A DNA stretch of 64,000 nucleotides from an uncultured Collinsella sp. (lineage in GTDB: Bacteria > Actinomycetota > Coriobacteriia > Coriobacteriales > Coriobacteriaceae), in contig UQMD01000009.1 in NCBI GenBank assembly GCA_900542155.1, positions 1-64,000 on the forward strand, in the 5' to 3' direction. The notes beneath the pieces are model-generated. The model had not been told where the DNA came from. It ran no database searches and saw nothing but the letters and a program-made list of their open reading frames with translations. A program made the translations under genes and the position numbers. This document shows, in pieces, positions 40,215 through 49,600 of this stretch. Each line of letters opens with the position of its first letter. Positions within the stretch are counted from its first letter, which is position 1.

Positions 40215-42650
40215 ATGGACGGCAGCATCGGCGCAATCCGCTTTGCAGCGGATGGAAGAACAATAGCCAGGCTCTACCAGAGCGGTGCGCATGACCGAGT
40301 CGATTGGGACGAGGAACAGCAGACCGGGCTAACCGGGCTGACGTGTTTCGGTCTCAAGCCGGAAGCATCCCAGAATGGCGCTGGTTCAACACCAGCCTTC
40401 GCCGTCAAGGACGGTCTTGACGGGAGTCCCACGCTTCGAATCAACGAAACCACATGTTATGTGCTCGAATACGAGCGGACCCCTGATGGTGGCCTGCATC
40501 CTCGCGCCTCGTTCCAAAACGAAGGCAAGAATATCAGGTGCGACAGAAACGGCAATAGTGTCACCTTCCAGTTCGTGAACTATCTCGGGCGTTCGAGGAT
40601 TCGATTCGGCGAGGAAGCTGATGCGCCGATGCTACAGTTCGAAGTCGTCCCGCTCAAGATTGGCTATGAAGACGATTACATCGAGCTCACCGAGGAGCTT
40701 GCCGCAAGGTGCGCTGCGCTGCTCCTTGACTACTCGGGCTCCACGTCGAACGTTTACAAGCAAGCCGACGAGAATCGCGAGACGCTGCTTGAGCAGTTCG
40801 TCTTCCTGCGGCAGTTCTGCTACGAACCGAACCTCCAAGCCCTCTTCGAGGCGATAAAGAGGAACCCTGATAGGACGCTGGATCACGAGGACGAGCTGCG
40901 GTCGGTTGGGGCTGGCATGCCGTCCCGGAGGTTTTATACGAACCCCTTCTCGAACAGCCGGATGTGGACGCGCTTGAACTGCGGCGGCGATGCGGGAGGC
41001 GTCTACCTCCCCCAGATGGTCAGCGTCACGCGCAAGTACGACCTGCTCGACACGCCCGCCAATCGGTTTGTGAAATTTGCCCTGCATGAGATTGACCGGA
41101 TCTGCACCTCTCTGATGACTGTCCTGGATGCCGAGAAGGGCGATACTCGGCAGACGGAGTGTTATCGCGAAGCCGCCGCGCTGCACGCCATGCTGGATAC
41201 GATACTCAGCGACGCCTTCTTCGACGATGTCGGCACCCTGCAGATGATGCCTCAGAACAACCAGGTGTTGCAGAAGCGCGAGGGATACTCGCAGATCTTC
41301 TTCGCATATTCCATGCTCGATATGGCGCTGCAGCTCGACTGGAAGGGCAAGGATGACATCTACGAGGGCGAATCGAAGAATGTGGCCCTCCTCTACGAGT
41401 ACTGGATCTTCTTTGAGCTGTACGACATCGTAAGGGGGATCGAGGGGTGCGAGCCGATAAGCACCGATGACCACCCATTTATCGGGACGAATCCCGACGG
41501 TGGGCTGTCAATATCCCTCAAGCAGGGCGTACGCTCCTGCCAGTCATTCCAGATTGCGCAGTGCGGCGCGAAGGTAAACCTCTACTACAACCGCACCTTC
41601 TCGCCCCGTGACTTTCATGCCACTCGTTACGAGGGTTCGTACTCGAGGCCGTTCAGACCCGACTACACGCTCGCGATATTCCCGGATGCTTATACAAACG
41701 AGCGAGCCGCAGTGCAAGATGGAGCTGTTGCATTCGTCCACTTCGACGCCAAGTACCGCATCACCGACTTGACGGGGCTTGTCGGCAAGGATGTGGGCAC
41801 CGAGGAGGCAGAGCGCGAGGAACTTAACGAGGAGAAGGCGGCCTCCACCACGAACACCTACAAGCGCGGTGACCTGCTGAAGATGCACACGTACAACGAC
41901 GCGATACGGCGCACGGTTGGCAGCTACGTGCTTTATCCGGGGTCGGGCGAAACGGGCGAGAAGGGCCAATTCCGGCTCTTCGAGGAGATTTTGCCGGGTG
42001 TCGGCGCTTTCGCCATGAAGCCGAGCATCAGCAGGACGGCAGAGAATGCGTTGCGCGATTTCATAGAGAAGGTCATCGGCGAGAACACGGCAAGCAATAC
42101 GCGGCTGAACCGGCTGAGCTACTTCACCGAAATGGTTGTGGCTGAGCCTCCAAGCGCGGGCAAGACGGATAGCGACTCCTACGGGCATGGTGGCGAATCG
42201 TTCGTGATTGGCTACATTCGAGGGGACTCTCCCGATGACTACTATCACTTTCTCGAAAGCAGCGGCAGGCTCCGCAAGGGCGGGCGCTTTCTCTTCTACT
42301 TCTATGCCATTAAGGACGGGCATGTCTACTCGCACCATAAGGATCTCTTCCGCACGTCGTGGTTCCGCTTCTATCGGAACGCCATAAGCCAGACGAACAC
42401 CTACGAGATCGAGCCTGTGGCGTGTCGCATAACCTCGAATGAGCTGGTTTCGAGGGACGAGCTGGCCAACCGCCTGGCCGACCTTGGCTACGTGCGGGAT
42501 CGTGGGAATCAGGGTGCCGACTTCTACTATGTCCTGTCCGTGCGGGTGGAAGATGACGCGGCAGAACCCTTAAGCCTGGGGCGCAGGGCGGTGGATGAAC
42601 AGAACGGCAACGATGCGTTCAGCCCCCACTCGCCAAAGATTGTTGGGTGA
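40215..42650 (+). CDS. DUF2357/McrC-like PD-(D/E)XK nuclease subunit (LlaJI R2-like)
   Basis: The 811-aa protein is the nuclease partner of the McrB-type motor. Residues from about 100 to 330 match the DUF2357 helical region (LLEQFVFLRQFCYEPN). The nuclease core follows near 475-520: FRPDYTLAIFPD, then VHFDAKYRI, giving the D...D-x-K pattern. A further C-terminal module (about 675-811), containing KDGHVYSHHKDLFRT and NELVSRDELANRL, is found again as a fragment at 35234-35962 on the other strand. It completes the four-gene restriction-modification operon; its start is four bases after the McrB-like stop. Confidence 0.87.
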   Translation: MDGSIGAIRFAADGRTIARLYQSGAHDRVDWDEEQQTGLTGLTCFGLKPEASQNGAGSTPAFAVKDGLDGSPTLRINETTCYVLEYERTPDGGLHPRASFQNEGKNIRCDRNGNSVTFQFVNYLGRSRIRFGEEADAPMLQFEVVPLKIGYEDDYIELTEELAARCAALLLDYSGSTSNVYKQADENRETLLEQFVFLRQFCYEPNLQALFEAIKRNPDRTLDHEDELRSVGAGMPSRRFYTNPFSNSRMWTRLNCGGDAGGVYLPQMVSVTRKYDLLDTPANRFVKFALHEIDRICTSLMTVLDAEKGDTRQTECYREAAALHAMLDTILSDAFFDDVGTLQMMPQNNQVLQKREGYSQIFFAYSMLDMALQLDWKGKDDIYEGESKNVALLYEYWIFFELYDIVRGIEGCEPISTDDHPFIGTNPDGGLSISLKQGVRSCQSFQIAQCGAKVNLYYNRTFSPRDFHATRYEGSYSRPFRPDYTLAIFPDAYTNERAAVQDGAVAFVHFDAKYRITDLTGLVGKDVGTEEAEREELNEEKAASTTNTYKRGDLLKMHTYNDAIRRTVGSYVLYPGSGETGEKGQFRLFEEILPGVGAFAMKPSISRTAENALRDFIEKVIGENTASNTRLNRLSYFTEMVVAEPPSAGKTDSDSYGHGGESFVIGYIRGDSPDDYYHFLESSGRLRKGGRFLFYFYAIKDGHVYSHHKDLFRTSWFRFYRNAISQTNTYEIEPVACRITSNELVSRDELANRLADLGYVRDRGNQGADFYYVLSVRVEDDAAEPLSLGRRAVDEQNGNDAFSPHSPKIVG

Positions 42651-42706
42651 TCATCTGGTCATTTTCAGAGTAGCGGTAACACCTACGGGCGCGCGAGGGG
42701 CAACGC

Positions 42707-42955
42707 ATGAGGCCAATCGTCTACAACGGGGTTGACCTGTCGGGCGTGTGCTCTGCCGAGGTCATCGAGAAAGTTGCCCTGCCCGTGGAGGCGGAGACCC
42801 TGGCGGTGCCGAGGCGTGCCGGCGCACTGCTGGTGGCGGGGCGGCTGTCCCCCAGGCTAGTGCGGGCGCGGCTGTTCATGGACACCCGCCCGCGCCTTCA
42901 GGACGATGTTCGGCGACAGGGACGACGCAGCGGCGCTGCCACGTCGCGCAGGTAG
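42707..42955 (+). pseudogene. Remnant of a phage tail (Dit-like) protein gene
   Basis: About 60 codons starting MRPIVYNGVDLSGVCSAEV and continuing AVPRRAGALLVAG...LVRARLFMD resemble the start of siphophage distal-tail proteins. After that the reading frame degenerates into Arg-rich sequence, and no further tail genes follow. The remaining gap to 43039 contains nothing I can support. Confidence 0.4.
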
Positions 42956-43039
42956 CGGAGGAGGGTTGCTCCCAATGGCCCGCGGCGTCCGCGCCCCGGT
43001 GCCACCCCGTGACCGGCGGCTTCGCTCGAAGCCGCTACA

Positions 43040-45202
43040 TCAGGCTCGTTCCCGCTTTTCCGGGTCATATCCCTTCGTATACACGGTAAAGCTAAGGCTA
43101 TCTATCGTGCCGGTGCTGTAGACGCATGCGTCGGGCGCGCTCCGTGTGCCTTGGGCGGTCGGGTCGGTCGAGACACAATCGTCCCTATCTATTCCAAGCA
43201 ATGGAATGGGCTTTGCCACCTGGTCGGCGCTATTAATTTGCGCAATGATCTCCAACAACTCGTATAACTTGATAAGCCATGAGCTGTATGGGTGCTCGCC
43301 GGGTCCCTTGTGCTTCAGCGTGCACTTTGATTGCGGGCTTTCGGCGAGCTGGCTCAAGCGTTCAAAAAGCGCCGGGTACTCGGCTTCGGGAAACTCGACT
43401 TGTACATACTGTATGCCATTGAGGATGAATCCGTACCACAGTACGGGGTATGGAAAACCGTTCCTATCTGGTCGCCTGATTTTTGTCCTGCAATTGGGCT
43501 GGTTGACGATAGACAGCCATGCCGCATAGAGCTCGTCGGAAATTAGGTCGCTCGCTTGGTATGTTGGGCCAAGACCATCGAGAACAAAATTGCCAAGGCT
43601 GTCAAAATAGTGGGCACAATCCGTTAAACCCTTTTCGTATGCCGTGTCGGCTTTTCTCCGTATATTGAGTGCGACGTCGCGGGGTGATTTGCGACCAAGA
43701 TGTTTTTTGGCGTTGTGCCGCGGGTTGCAATAGAGCTTGGTCGCCGCGTTATATCGATCGCAGTACTTGCTGTTAGGGCCGGTCGGAAAAAAGAGCGAAC
43801 CACAGGTTTGGCATGTTATCGGCATAATGCCGCACAGCAGCAGCTCGTGGAGGATGCGGGCATAAAGGCTTGCAAAGGAACATTCCTCTTCGGTGAAGTA
43901 AAGCTCTCCTGCCTTTGCAATAACAGCTTGAAGCCTTACGAGCCTATTGAGGTTTTCCTGGTCGTTAAGCTCTGCATACGTATGGAAGTCTCCATTTGCG
44001 TAGATTTGGTTCTCGCGCATAGCCTCGAGATAGTTCTTGCGAAACGCCTGCATAAAGGGGGCGCTATTCATGCGTTTTATATCGCTCAAATGTTCTTCGA
44101 GCTTTTGAGCCGTTTCGTTTCCGGGCAAGTGCTTTTTGGCTGCGTATGCAAAAGCGTCGCCAAAGCGGATGATTGCCGGCAGCTGATTATCGAATAATCG
44201 AAATTGTCGCGGGTCGCTTGTTTTGATGGCGGCTGGGAAAAACTCTTCGTTTTGCGCGAGCAGGCTAGGTGCCTCGGTGTTTTTAAGCAGCGGGGCAAGC
44301 TCCAGACATTCCTGATAAAAAACAATGAGAAGCGCTCGAAAGAGATCGGTATTGGTGCAAACGCAAGCTGTTTCTATCTGCGAGTTGACCTTTGGATAGT
44401 TGTCTCTTGGATTGTCGCGTTTATACGGCACCGGTTCTGTTAGCCCGGTCTTGCCGTTGGTAGTTGTAATGTCCATGTCGTTCGACACGAGCTTGAGATA
44501 GGAGCTGAAGAGGGACGCCATTTCTTGCTTATTGAGTTGGGCCGATGTCGTGATCACCGCGCGGTACAGGCGGTTGATTTCGTTGCACTCAATAGCGTTG
44601 TTGTTCATCCAGCAGCTGTAATAGCGATAGTCGGGAATCGCTGTGATGTTCATGACACACTGCCTGCAGACATTTTCAAGGAGATACCTGGCCATGCCAG
44701 ATATCTCTCCGTGTGCATGGCGCGTAATGGCTTTATCGAATATCGGAGCAAAGAAATCGAGGTCGCGTTCCTTTTGTTTTTGAAGGTTGACTTCGATTTC
44801 GGCTTCGTTCAATTCTGCTTGCGCGGACTCTTGGTCGGAATCGTCTGGATCGAGCCAGTCGTCATGGTCTGGTTCGGCTGCGTAGTCCATCGAAGCGTGT
44901 TGCGCATCGTGGGGAGCAGGGGGCTGACGAATGGCGTTCTGCAAATCGATGTAAAAGCGCAATTTTGCTCGCTCACGAAAGTGGCCCCCAATCTCGTTGA
45001 AAAGCGAGCTTAAGTCGACGCGTAATAGGTCGTTGGCTACGGAGACGAGATTCCATGCGCTTGCATTGCCGGTTGCGTTTCCGTCATCGGCGCAATCAAT
45101 CTCTGGCGTTCTGTTAAGAAGAAGCATGCGGGGATTGACGGGAGAGCGAAGAAAGCCAGCCTCGAAACCCCAGCTAAACGGCTCTTTTTCGGAATCAAGC
45201 AT
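43040..45202 (-). CDS. Large protein with a Cys-rich zinc-finger-like motif (DUF6076-like), function unknown
   Basis: The 720-aa protein is not membrane-bound. Near residue 478 it has ITCQTCGSLFFPTG followed by SKYCDRYN and LYCNPRHNAKKHLG, a Cys4-type metal-binding pattern seen in a family I recall as DUF6076; I cannot confirm that number. The N-terminal part has an acidic, Asp/Glu-rich stretch (HDDWLDPDDSDQES). GGAG precedes the start at 45202. GC content is lower than in the flanking housekeeping genes, in keeping with acquired DNA. It is divergent from the small genes upstream of the helicase. Confidence 0.7.
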   Translation of the reverse strand: MLDSEKEPFSWGFEAGFLRSPVNPRMLLLNRTPEIDCADDGNATGNASAWNLVSVANDLLRVDLSSLFNEIGGHFRERAKLRFYIDLQNAIRQPPAPHDAQHASMDYAAEPDHDDWLDPDDSDQESAQAELNEAEIEVNLQKQKERDLDFFAPIFDKAITRHAHGEISGMARYLLENVCRQCVMNITAIPDYRYYSCWMNNNAIECNEINRLYRAVITTSAQLNKQEMASLFSSYLKLVSNDMDITTTNGKTGLTEPVPYKRDNPRDNYPKVNSQIETACVCTNTDLFRALLIVFYQECLELAPLLKNTEAPSLLAQNEEFFPAAIKTSDPRQFRLFDNQLPAIIRFGDAFAYAAKKHLPGNETAQKLEEHLSDIKRMNSAPFMQAFRKNYLEAMRENQIYANGDFHTYAELNDQENLNRLVRLQAVIAKAGELYFTEEECSFASLYARILHELLLCGIMPITCQTCGSLFFPTGPNSKYCDRYNAATKLYCNPRHNAKKHLGRKSPRDVALNIRRKADTAYEKGLTDCAHYFDSLGNFVLDGLGPTYQASDLISDELYAAWLSIVNQPNCRTKIRRPDRNGFPYPVLWYGFILNGIQYVQVEFPEAEYPALFERLSQLAESPQSKCTLKHKGPGEHPYSSWLIKLYELLEIIAQINSADQVAKPIPLLGIDRDDCVSTDPTAQGTRSAPDACVYSTGTIDSLSFTVYTKGYDPEKRERA

Positions 45203-45311
45203 TAATGCTCCAAACAGCCAAAATTTAAAACCCGATAAAAGTCATATTACGCGGCTGTTTGCGGCTGTTCAATGGAATCAAGCGAAAAGGCTTAAAACCA
45301 GGGAGGCCGTT

Positions 45312-45638
45312 ATGTCCGATTGCATCAAGCTCAACAAAGGAAACATCGATGTATGCGAGCGCGAGGTTATCGTTCTTCGCGAGATCATCGCTGCCGCCAT
45401 GGGTCGTTTGCACCAGATGCGCAAGCAGTGCGAGCGCGGCTATGTGTCTTCGGAGGATTTCGAGAATGCGTTGGATGCGTACGGAGTAATCAGTGAGCGA
45501 GTCGATGAGCTTGACCAGCTTGGTTTCGAGTTCAGATGGTCGTCAGTCCCCGATGCCGGAATCGATGAGAACGACGGGCTCGAATGGATCGAGGACGACA
45601 ACCCTCCGCGTGAGCGCGGTTTTGATATTGCTTGTTAA
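45312..45638 (+). CDS. Small unknown protein
   Basis: The 108-aa acidic protein has a predicted helical core (VLREIIAAAMGRLHQMRKQC...FENALDAYGVISERVDEL) and an acidic tail. GGGAGG precedes ATG 45312; the longer in-frame ORF from 44997 is antisense to the 43040-45202 gene. I do not recognise it. It is the first of two small genes ahead of the DdmDE-like operon. Confidence 0.6.
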   Translation: MSDCIKLNKGNIDVCEREVIVLREIIAAAMGRLHQMRKQCERGYVSSEDFENALDAYGVISERVDELDQLGFEFRWSSVPDAGIDENDGLEWIEDDNPPRERGFDIAC

Positions 45639-45666
45639 TGTGACCGAACGGTTGATTGGAGACAAA

Positions 45667-46287
45667 ATGTATCCGTACTACGAATGTGACAACTATCCCA
45701 TGAGCATTACAGATGATGACGGCCCGTTTCTGATCATGGAGGCGAGGCTGTCTGGCGACGACGAGCTCAATGATGATTTTAGGAAAGGCGCCAGTTATAG
45801 ATGCTCGTGTGCGACTGTTTCTGCGGCGATTGATCTTTGCAGGTCGATGACGGACGGCGATGCCGATCCTTGGTATGAAAGTTGGGAGAAGGCGGTTGAG
45901 CGTTATCCGCTCGAGAAATGCGAGGATGCGACAACGCTGTATTGGATCGAGCCGACCGATCCGCACAAGGCGCTGTGCGCCCTCCAACCCCATTGCGATC
46001 TTGAGCCATACGTGGCTGAGGCAATTGGCGCAGTTGACACGTATCTACTGGAGTGCGCGGACTATCCCTTTACGGTCGATCATTTAGATCTAAAGGACGT
46101 TGACGTCCTGCTCAGCGCTGCTTGGGGATTGGCTCGAGTCCTCGAAGAAACTTGGGGCACTTGCGACCCTGATGATGTTTTGGAAAAGATCGAGGATGCT
46201 ACGTACAGTGCGTATATAACGGTTAAGGACCTGATCGCGGGCGAAGAGGCGGCCAAAGCCAGCGCAAAGTCCGATGACAATCTTTAG
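45667..46287 (+). CDS. Unknown acidic protein
   Basis: The 206-aa protein is acidic and soluble, with YRCSCATVSAAIDLCRSM near residue 43 and a C-terminal helical region (VLEETWGTCDPDDVLEKIED). TTGGAGA lies upstream of ATG 45667. I do not recognise the family. It is 28 bases after the preceding small gene, so the two are likely one transcript. Confidence 0.65.
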   Translation: MYPYYECDNYPMSITDDDGPFLIMEARLSGDDELNDDFRKGASYRCSCATVSAAIDLCRSMTDGDADPWYESWEKAVERYPLEKCEDATTLYWIEPTDPHKALCALQPHCDLEPYVAEAIGAVDTYLLECADYPFTVDHLDLKDVDVLLSAAWGLARVLEETWGTCDPDDVLEKIEDATYSAYITVKDLIAGEEAAKASAKSDDNL

Positions 46288-46472
46288 CCACCGCACTGAA
46301 CGGCGCGACCGATCGGAAGGCTGCCGGGAAAAGCTTTAGCAAGCGCCCCGACCAGGTTCAGGAGTCTGCCGCCGATGCATCCCTGATGCGTGTCGCCCTT
46401 GCAGTGATCGATGCCAAAGAGCGCGAGGCGTTGGAGTGCGATCTTAAGAAACTGCTCGCTTCGTGCGAGTAG
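46278..46472 (+). pseudogene. Possible gene remnant before the DdmD-like gene
   Basis: A 64-codon open frame (46278-46472, stop TAG) reads like real protein (LMRVALAVIDAKEREALECD near the end) but has no start codon or ribosome site; it follows a TGA at 46275-46277. It looks like the tail of a lost gene. The rest of the gap to 46605 shows no gene. Confidence 0.35.
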
Positions 46473-46605
46473 TCGCTGACCGCTCCTCTTTCCTTTCTTT
46501 CTTCTCTCAAGCGGCATGGACGCCGCCGCCTTGACCGCCCAGCGCGAGTTTTGTCCGCACGGGATGGTATCAAACACGTGTAACAACTAAATCGGAGGTT
46601 TGACC

Positions 46606-49600
46606 ATGGCTATGTGGGATCTCAACTGCCAATCGAATCCGTCGTCTGCGGACGACAAGGAGCTCGCTCCCTATCTTGCACGTCAAAAGGCGATGCGCGA
46701 GTTTTTTGAGCGTGCGCTGTTTGCCCCCAAGGATCAGGGCAACAATGGCCTGTACTTTTTGGGCGCCACGACGGGCTCGGGTAAAAACTATACGGCCGAG
46801 CAGGTCACAGCCGACCTCATCGCCGGTGGCTGGGACGATTCGGGCTGTTTTAACAAGTGCCCGGGCCGTCGTTACCTGGTGTTTGTGGTGCCGGGTAAGG
46901 ACAACCGCGACAACTACGTTGCGAGCGTGCGCAAATTGCTGGTTGAACAGGGCATGGATGGCGATGCCGCGCAGCGCATGGTGTTCGATCTTCCGCGTGC
47001 GGGCGATAACATCCTGCATTGGATTGAGACTACGCGCGGTAAGGGCGCCGTGGGCGTGCGCGACATTCCGTGTCCCATCGAGGCGGACGACGAGAGCTCT
47101 CATCGCATCATTAAGCGAGCGTGGGGCAACGCGATGGAGATCGCCGATGACCTTTTGGGCATCCTTGACACTCGAAATCGTCTGGGAGGTGTTGCAGACC
47201 GTTTGACCCCCGCCCTTCGCGACAAGCTATCGTCGGCGGATGCGAGCTTGCGTTGGGCTGTGAGCCACGAGCTCAAAAACATCACGCGCGGCATGGAGGT
47301 GATCCCCCAGATTTGGCCGTCTGCCCTGCTCAATGACGAGAGCATACCGCATGTGATTGCCCTGACGCCGCAAAAGCTCATCAATAGGATCGATACAGTG
47401 ACCGGTGCAGGCGTTGTGCTCTTTAACGCAATGGCTGCCGAGAAGGGCCTGTTTATCTTTGATGAAATCGACCACATGAAGGCCGACATACTGTCGACGC
47501 TGACAGACGATCCCGTGACGTTTCAACCGGACGAAGTATTGCGTATCCTCGATCGTCATTTTAACGGCGGTGTGGTGGACCCCTTGCTACTGGGGAATCG
47601 AGATCAATGGATGGCGGTCTATACGCACGCTTCCACGTCGGGCGATCACAAAGGGTCAAACGCCGAGAGGAACAGGGTTTCGCGGGCGAGCGTAGAGGAA
47701 GATGCCGAAGAAATCGCCAAGGATGCCAAGAAAATTCAAAAGGCACTCGCCTCTTGTATTAAGGACATGAAACTGCGTCCGCCTTTTGCGCTGTCTGACG
47801 AGGCGAAAGAAGAGCAGCTCTCCGGTCGACATCTGTTTGGCAGCGACGATATTTCGGTGGGCGACAACTCGGCGAATCCGTTGCGCTTCAAACTCAATGA
47901 GGGCGGTACTCGCAATATGATTATCACTCGCGGAGGGAGTGGGCAGCAAACCGTCAGCAAGGCGGTGCGTCGTGCACGCGGTCTGGTCAGGATGGTGGTG
48001 GGTCATCTCGCCCGTTGCGCCACGCTTATGGACAAGCTGTACTACGGCAGCATTTCGTACAAGGACGACCTTTCGCGCAAGAACATCATCGATGCCCTGG
48101 GCATTAGGAACAACCAGACCAGCGAGAAGTATTTTTGGGATTCGTTGATGCTGGCGCTGTTCTTTAAAGATCGCAAGAATGACGAGATCGATGCCGCCGA
48201 CGACTCGATGTATGCGCGTGGTGTCGATTATCTAGTGATGGAAACCACCATCGAGCACATGTTTACCACGTACCTAACCAGCCACGGCATTGAGCGCATG
48301 CCCGAGGCCTACCTTGCCTCCATTGCCGCCAAAGCGCCTTGCGTGTGCATGAGCGCAACATGGAGTGCGCCGACCGTCAAAAACTTCAACCTCGATTACC
48401 TTGACGAGGTTCATGGCGTGGTTCGCAAGGACGCTTGGATTGGCGAGCTCAACCAGGAAATCGTGCGACAGACTAAGCTGTTTAACAAACAGGCTGCGAA
48501 GGAGTACGACGTCGATATTGCCTGGGTGGATGAGTCCAAGGAAATTGCCGGCATGGTCGCGCTGGCAGGCGGCGCCTTTGGCGGCATCATTGTGTCGCCC
48601 GACGAGGTGTACGAGCGCGCGATGCGGTTCTTTGACGGGATTGGCGTGAGTGAGGGACTTGCGGTGCGCTTGCGCTTAAAGATTGCTGACAGGGTGGGCG
48701 TGAGCGACGCCAAGAGCATCGAGTTTGAGCTGAAGCGCCTGAGCAAGACGCTTGTTGCCGTGAGTACTTGGGCCCGTGGTGTGGCGCGTAACGAGCAACG
48801 GGCGGGAGCCGTTTTTACCACGCGCCACATGGGAAACCATGGCGAATTCAATAGTCTGGCGCTGGATCTTGCGCGCGAGATTGTCGCGGAGCTGGTGATT
48901 AGAAACATCAAGTGCCCCGAGATGTCGTACGAGAAATCGCTTGAGGCCGCCAAGGACATGGTGCCGTGCTTTAACGCTGCGGAATGGGATGCAGGTTGGC
49001 GTGGCGCTCAAAAACGTCTCGAGCTGGGCCAGCCGACCCTGATGTTTATCAATCTTTCGGCCGGTGGCTTTTCCAAGAATCTCAAATACAAGGTGCCGGA
49101 GAATCTGTGCGACATGGTTCATCAGGTCGATTGCGGCTTTGAAAATGCCGACCGTCGCCCCAAGATGGATCTTGATTTCTTATATATCGAGTCGCCCACA
49201 AGTCGTTTGACCTGGGGAGTGGAGATCAACTCAAATAAGTTTGTCCAGCAGGCGCTACTTGGCGTGGTGGAGCAGGAGGAACTGGTAGCGCGCGGCGAGG
49301 TTCCGTTTACTCAAAAGCGCCGGAACGTACGGATGCTTCTATCTGGCGTTAATAAGAGCCTGCCGGTGCGCGACACCCTCTCTTATCAGGTCGAAGGCGC
49401 TCGCATTGTGGCACAGGCTGTGGGTCGCCTGATGCGCACGAGTGTAAAGATGCCTTGCGTGCAGGTGCTGCTCGACCGCGAGATTGCGAACGATTGCAAC
49501 TTTTCGTTCTTGCATGATTTGCCGATGGGCTACGAGCTTGAGCAGGTGGTTGGTGCCTGCGCCGCTGCCAACAACCATATGACGGACAACAAGGAACACG

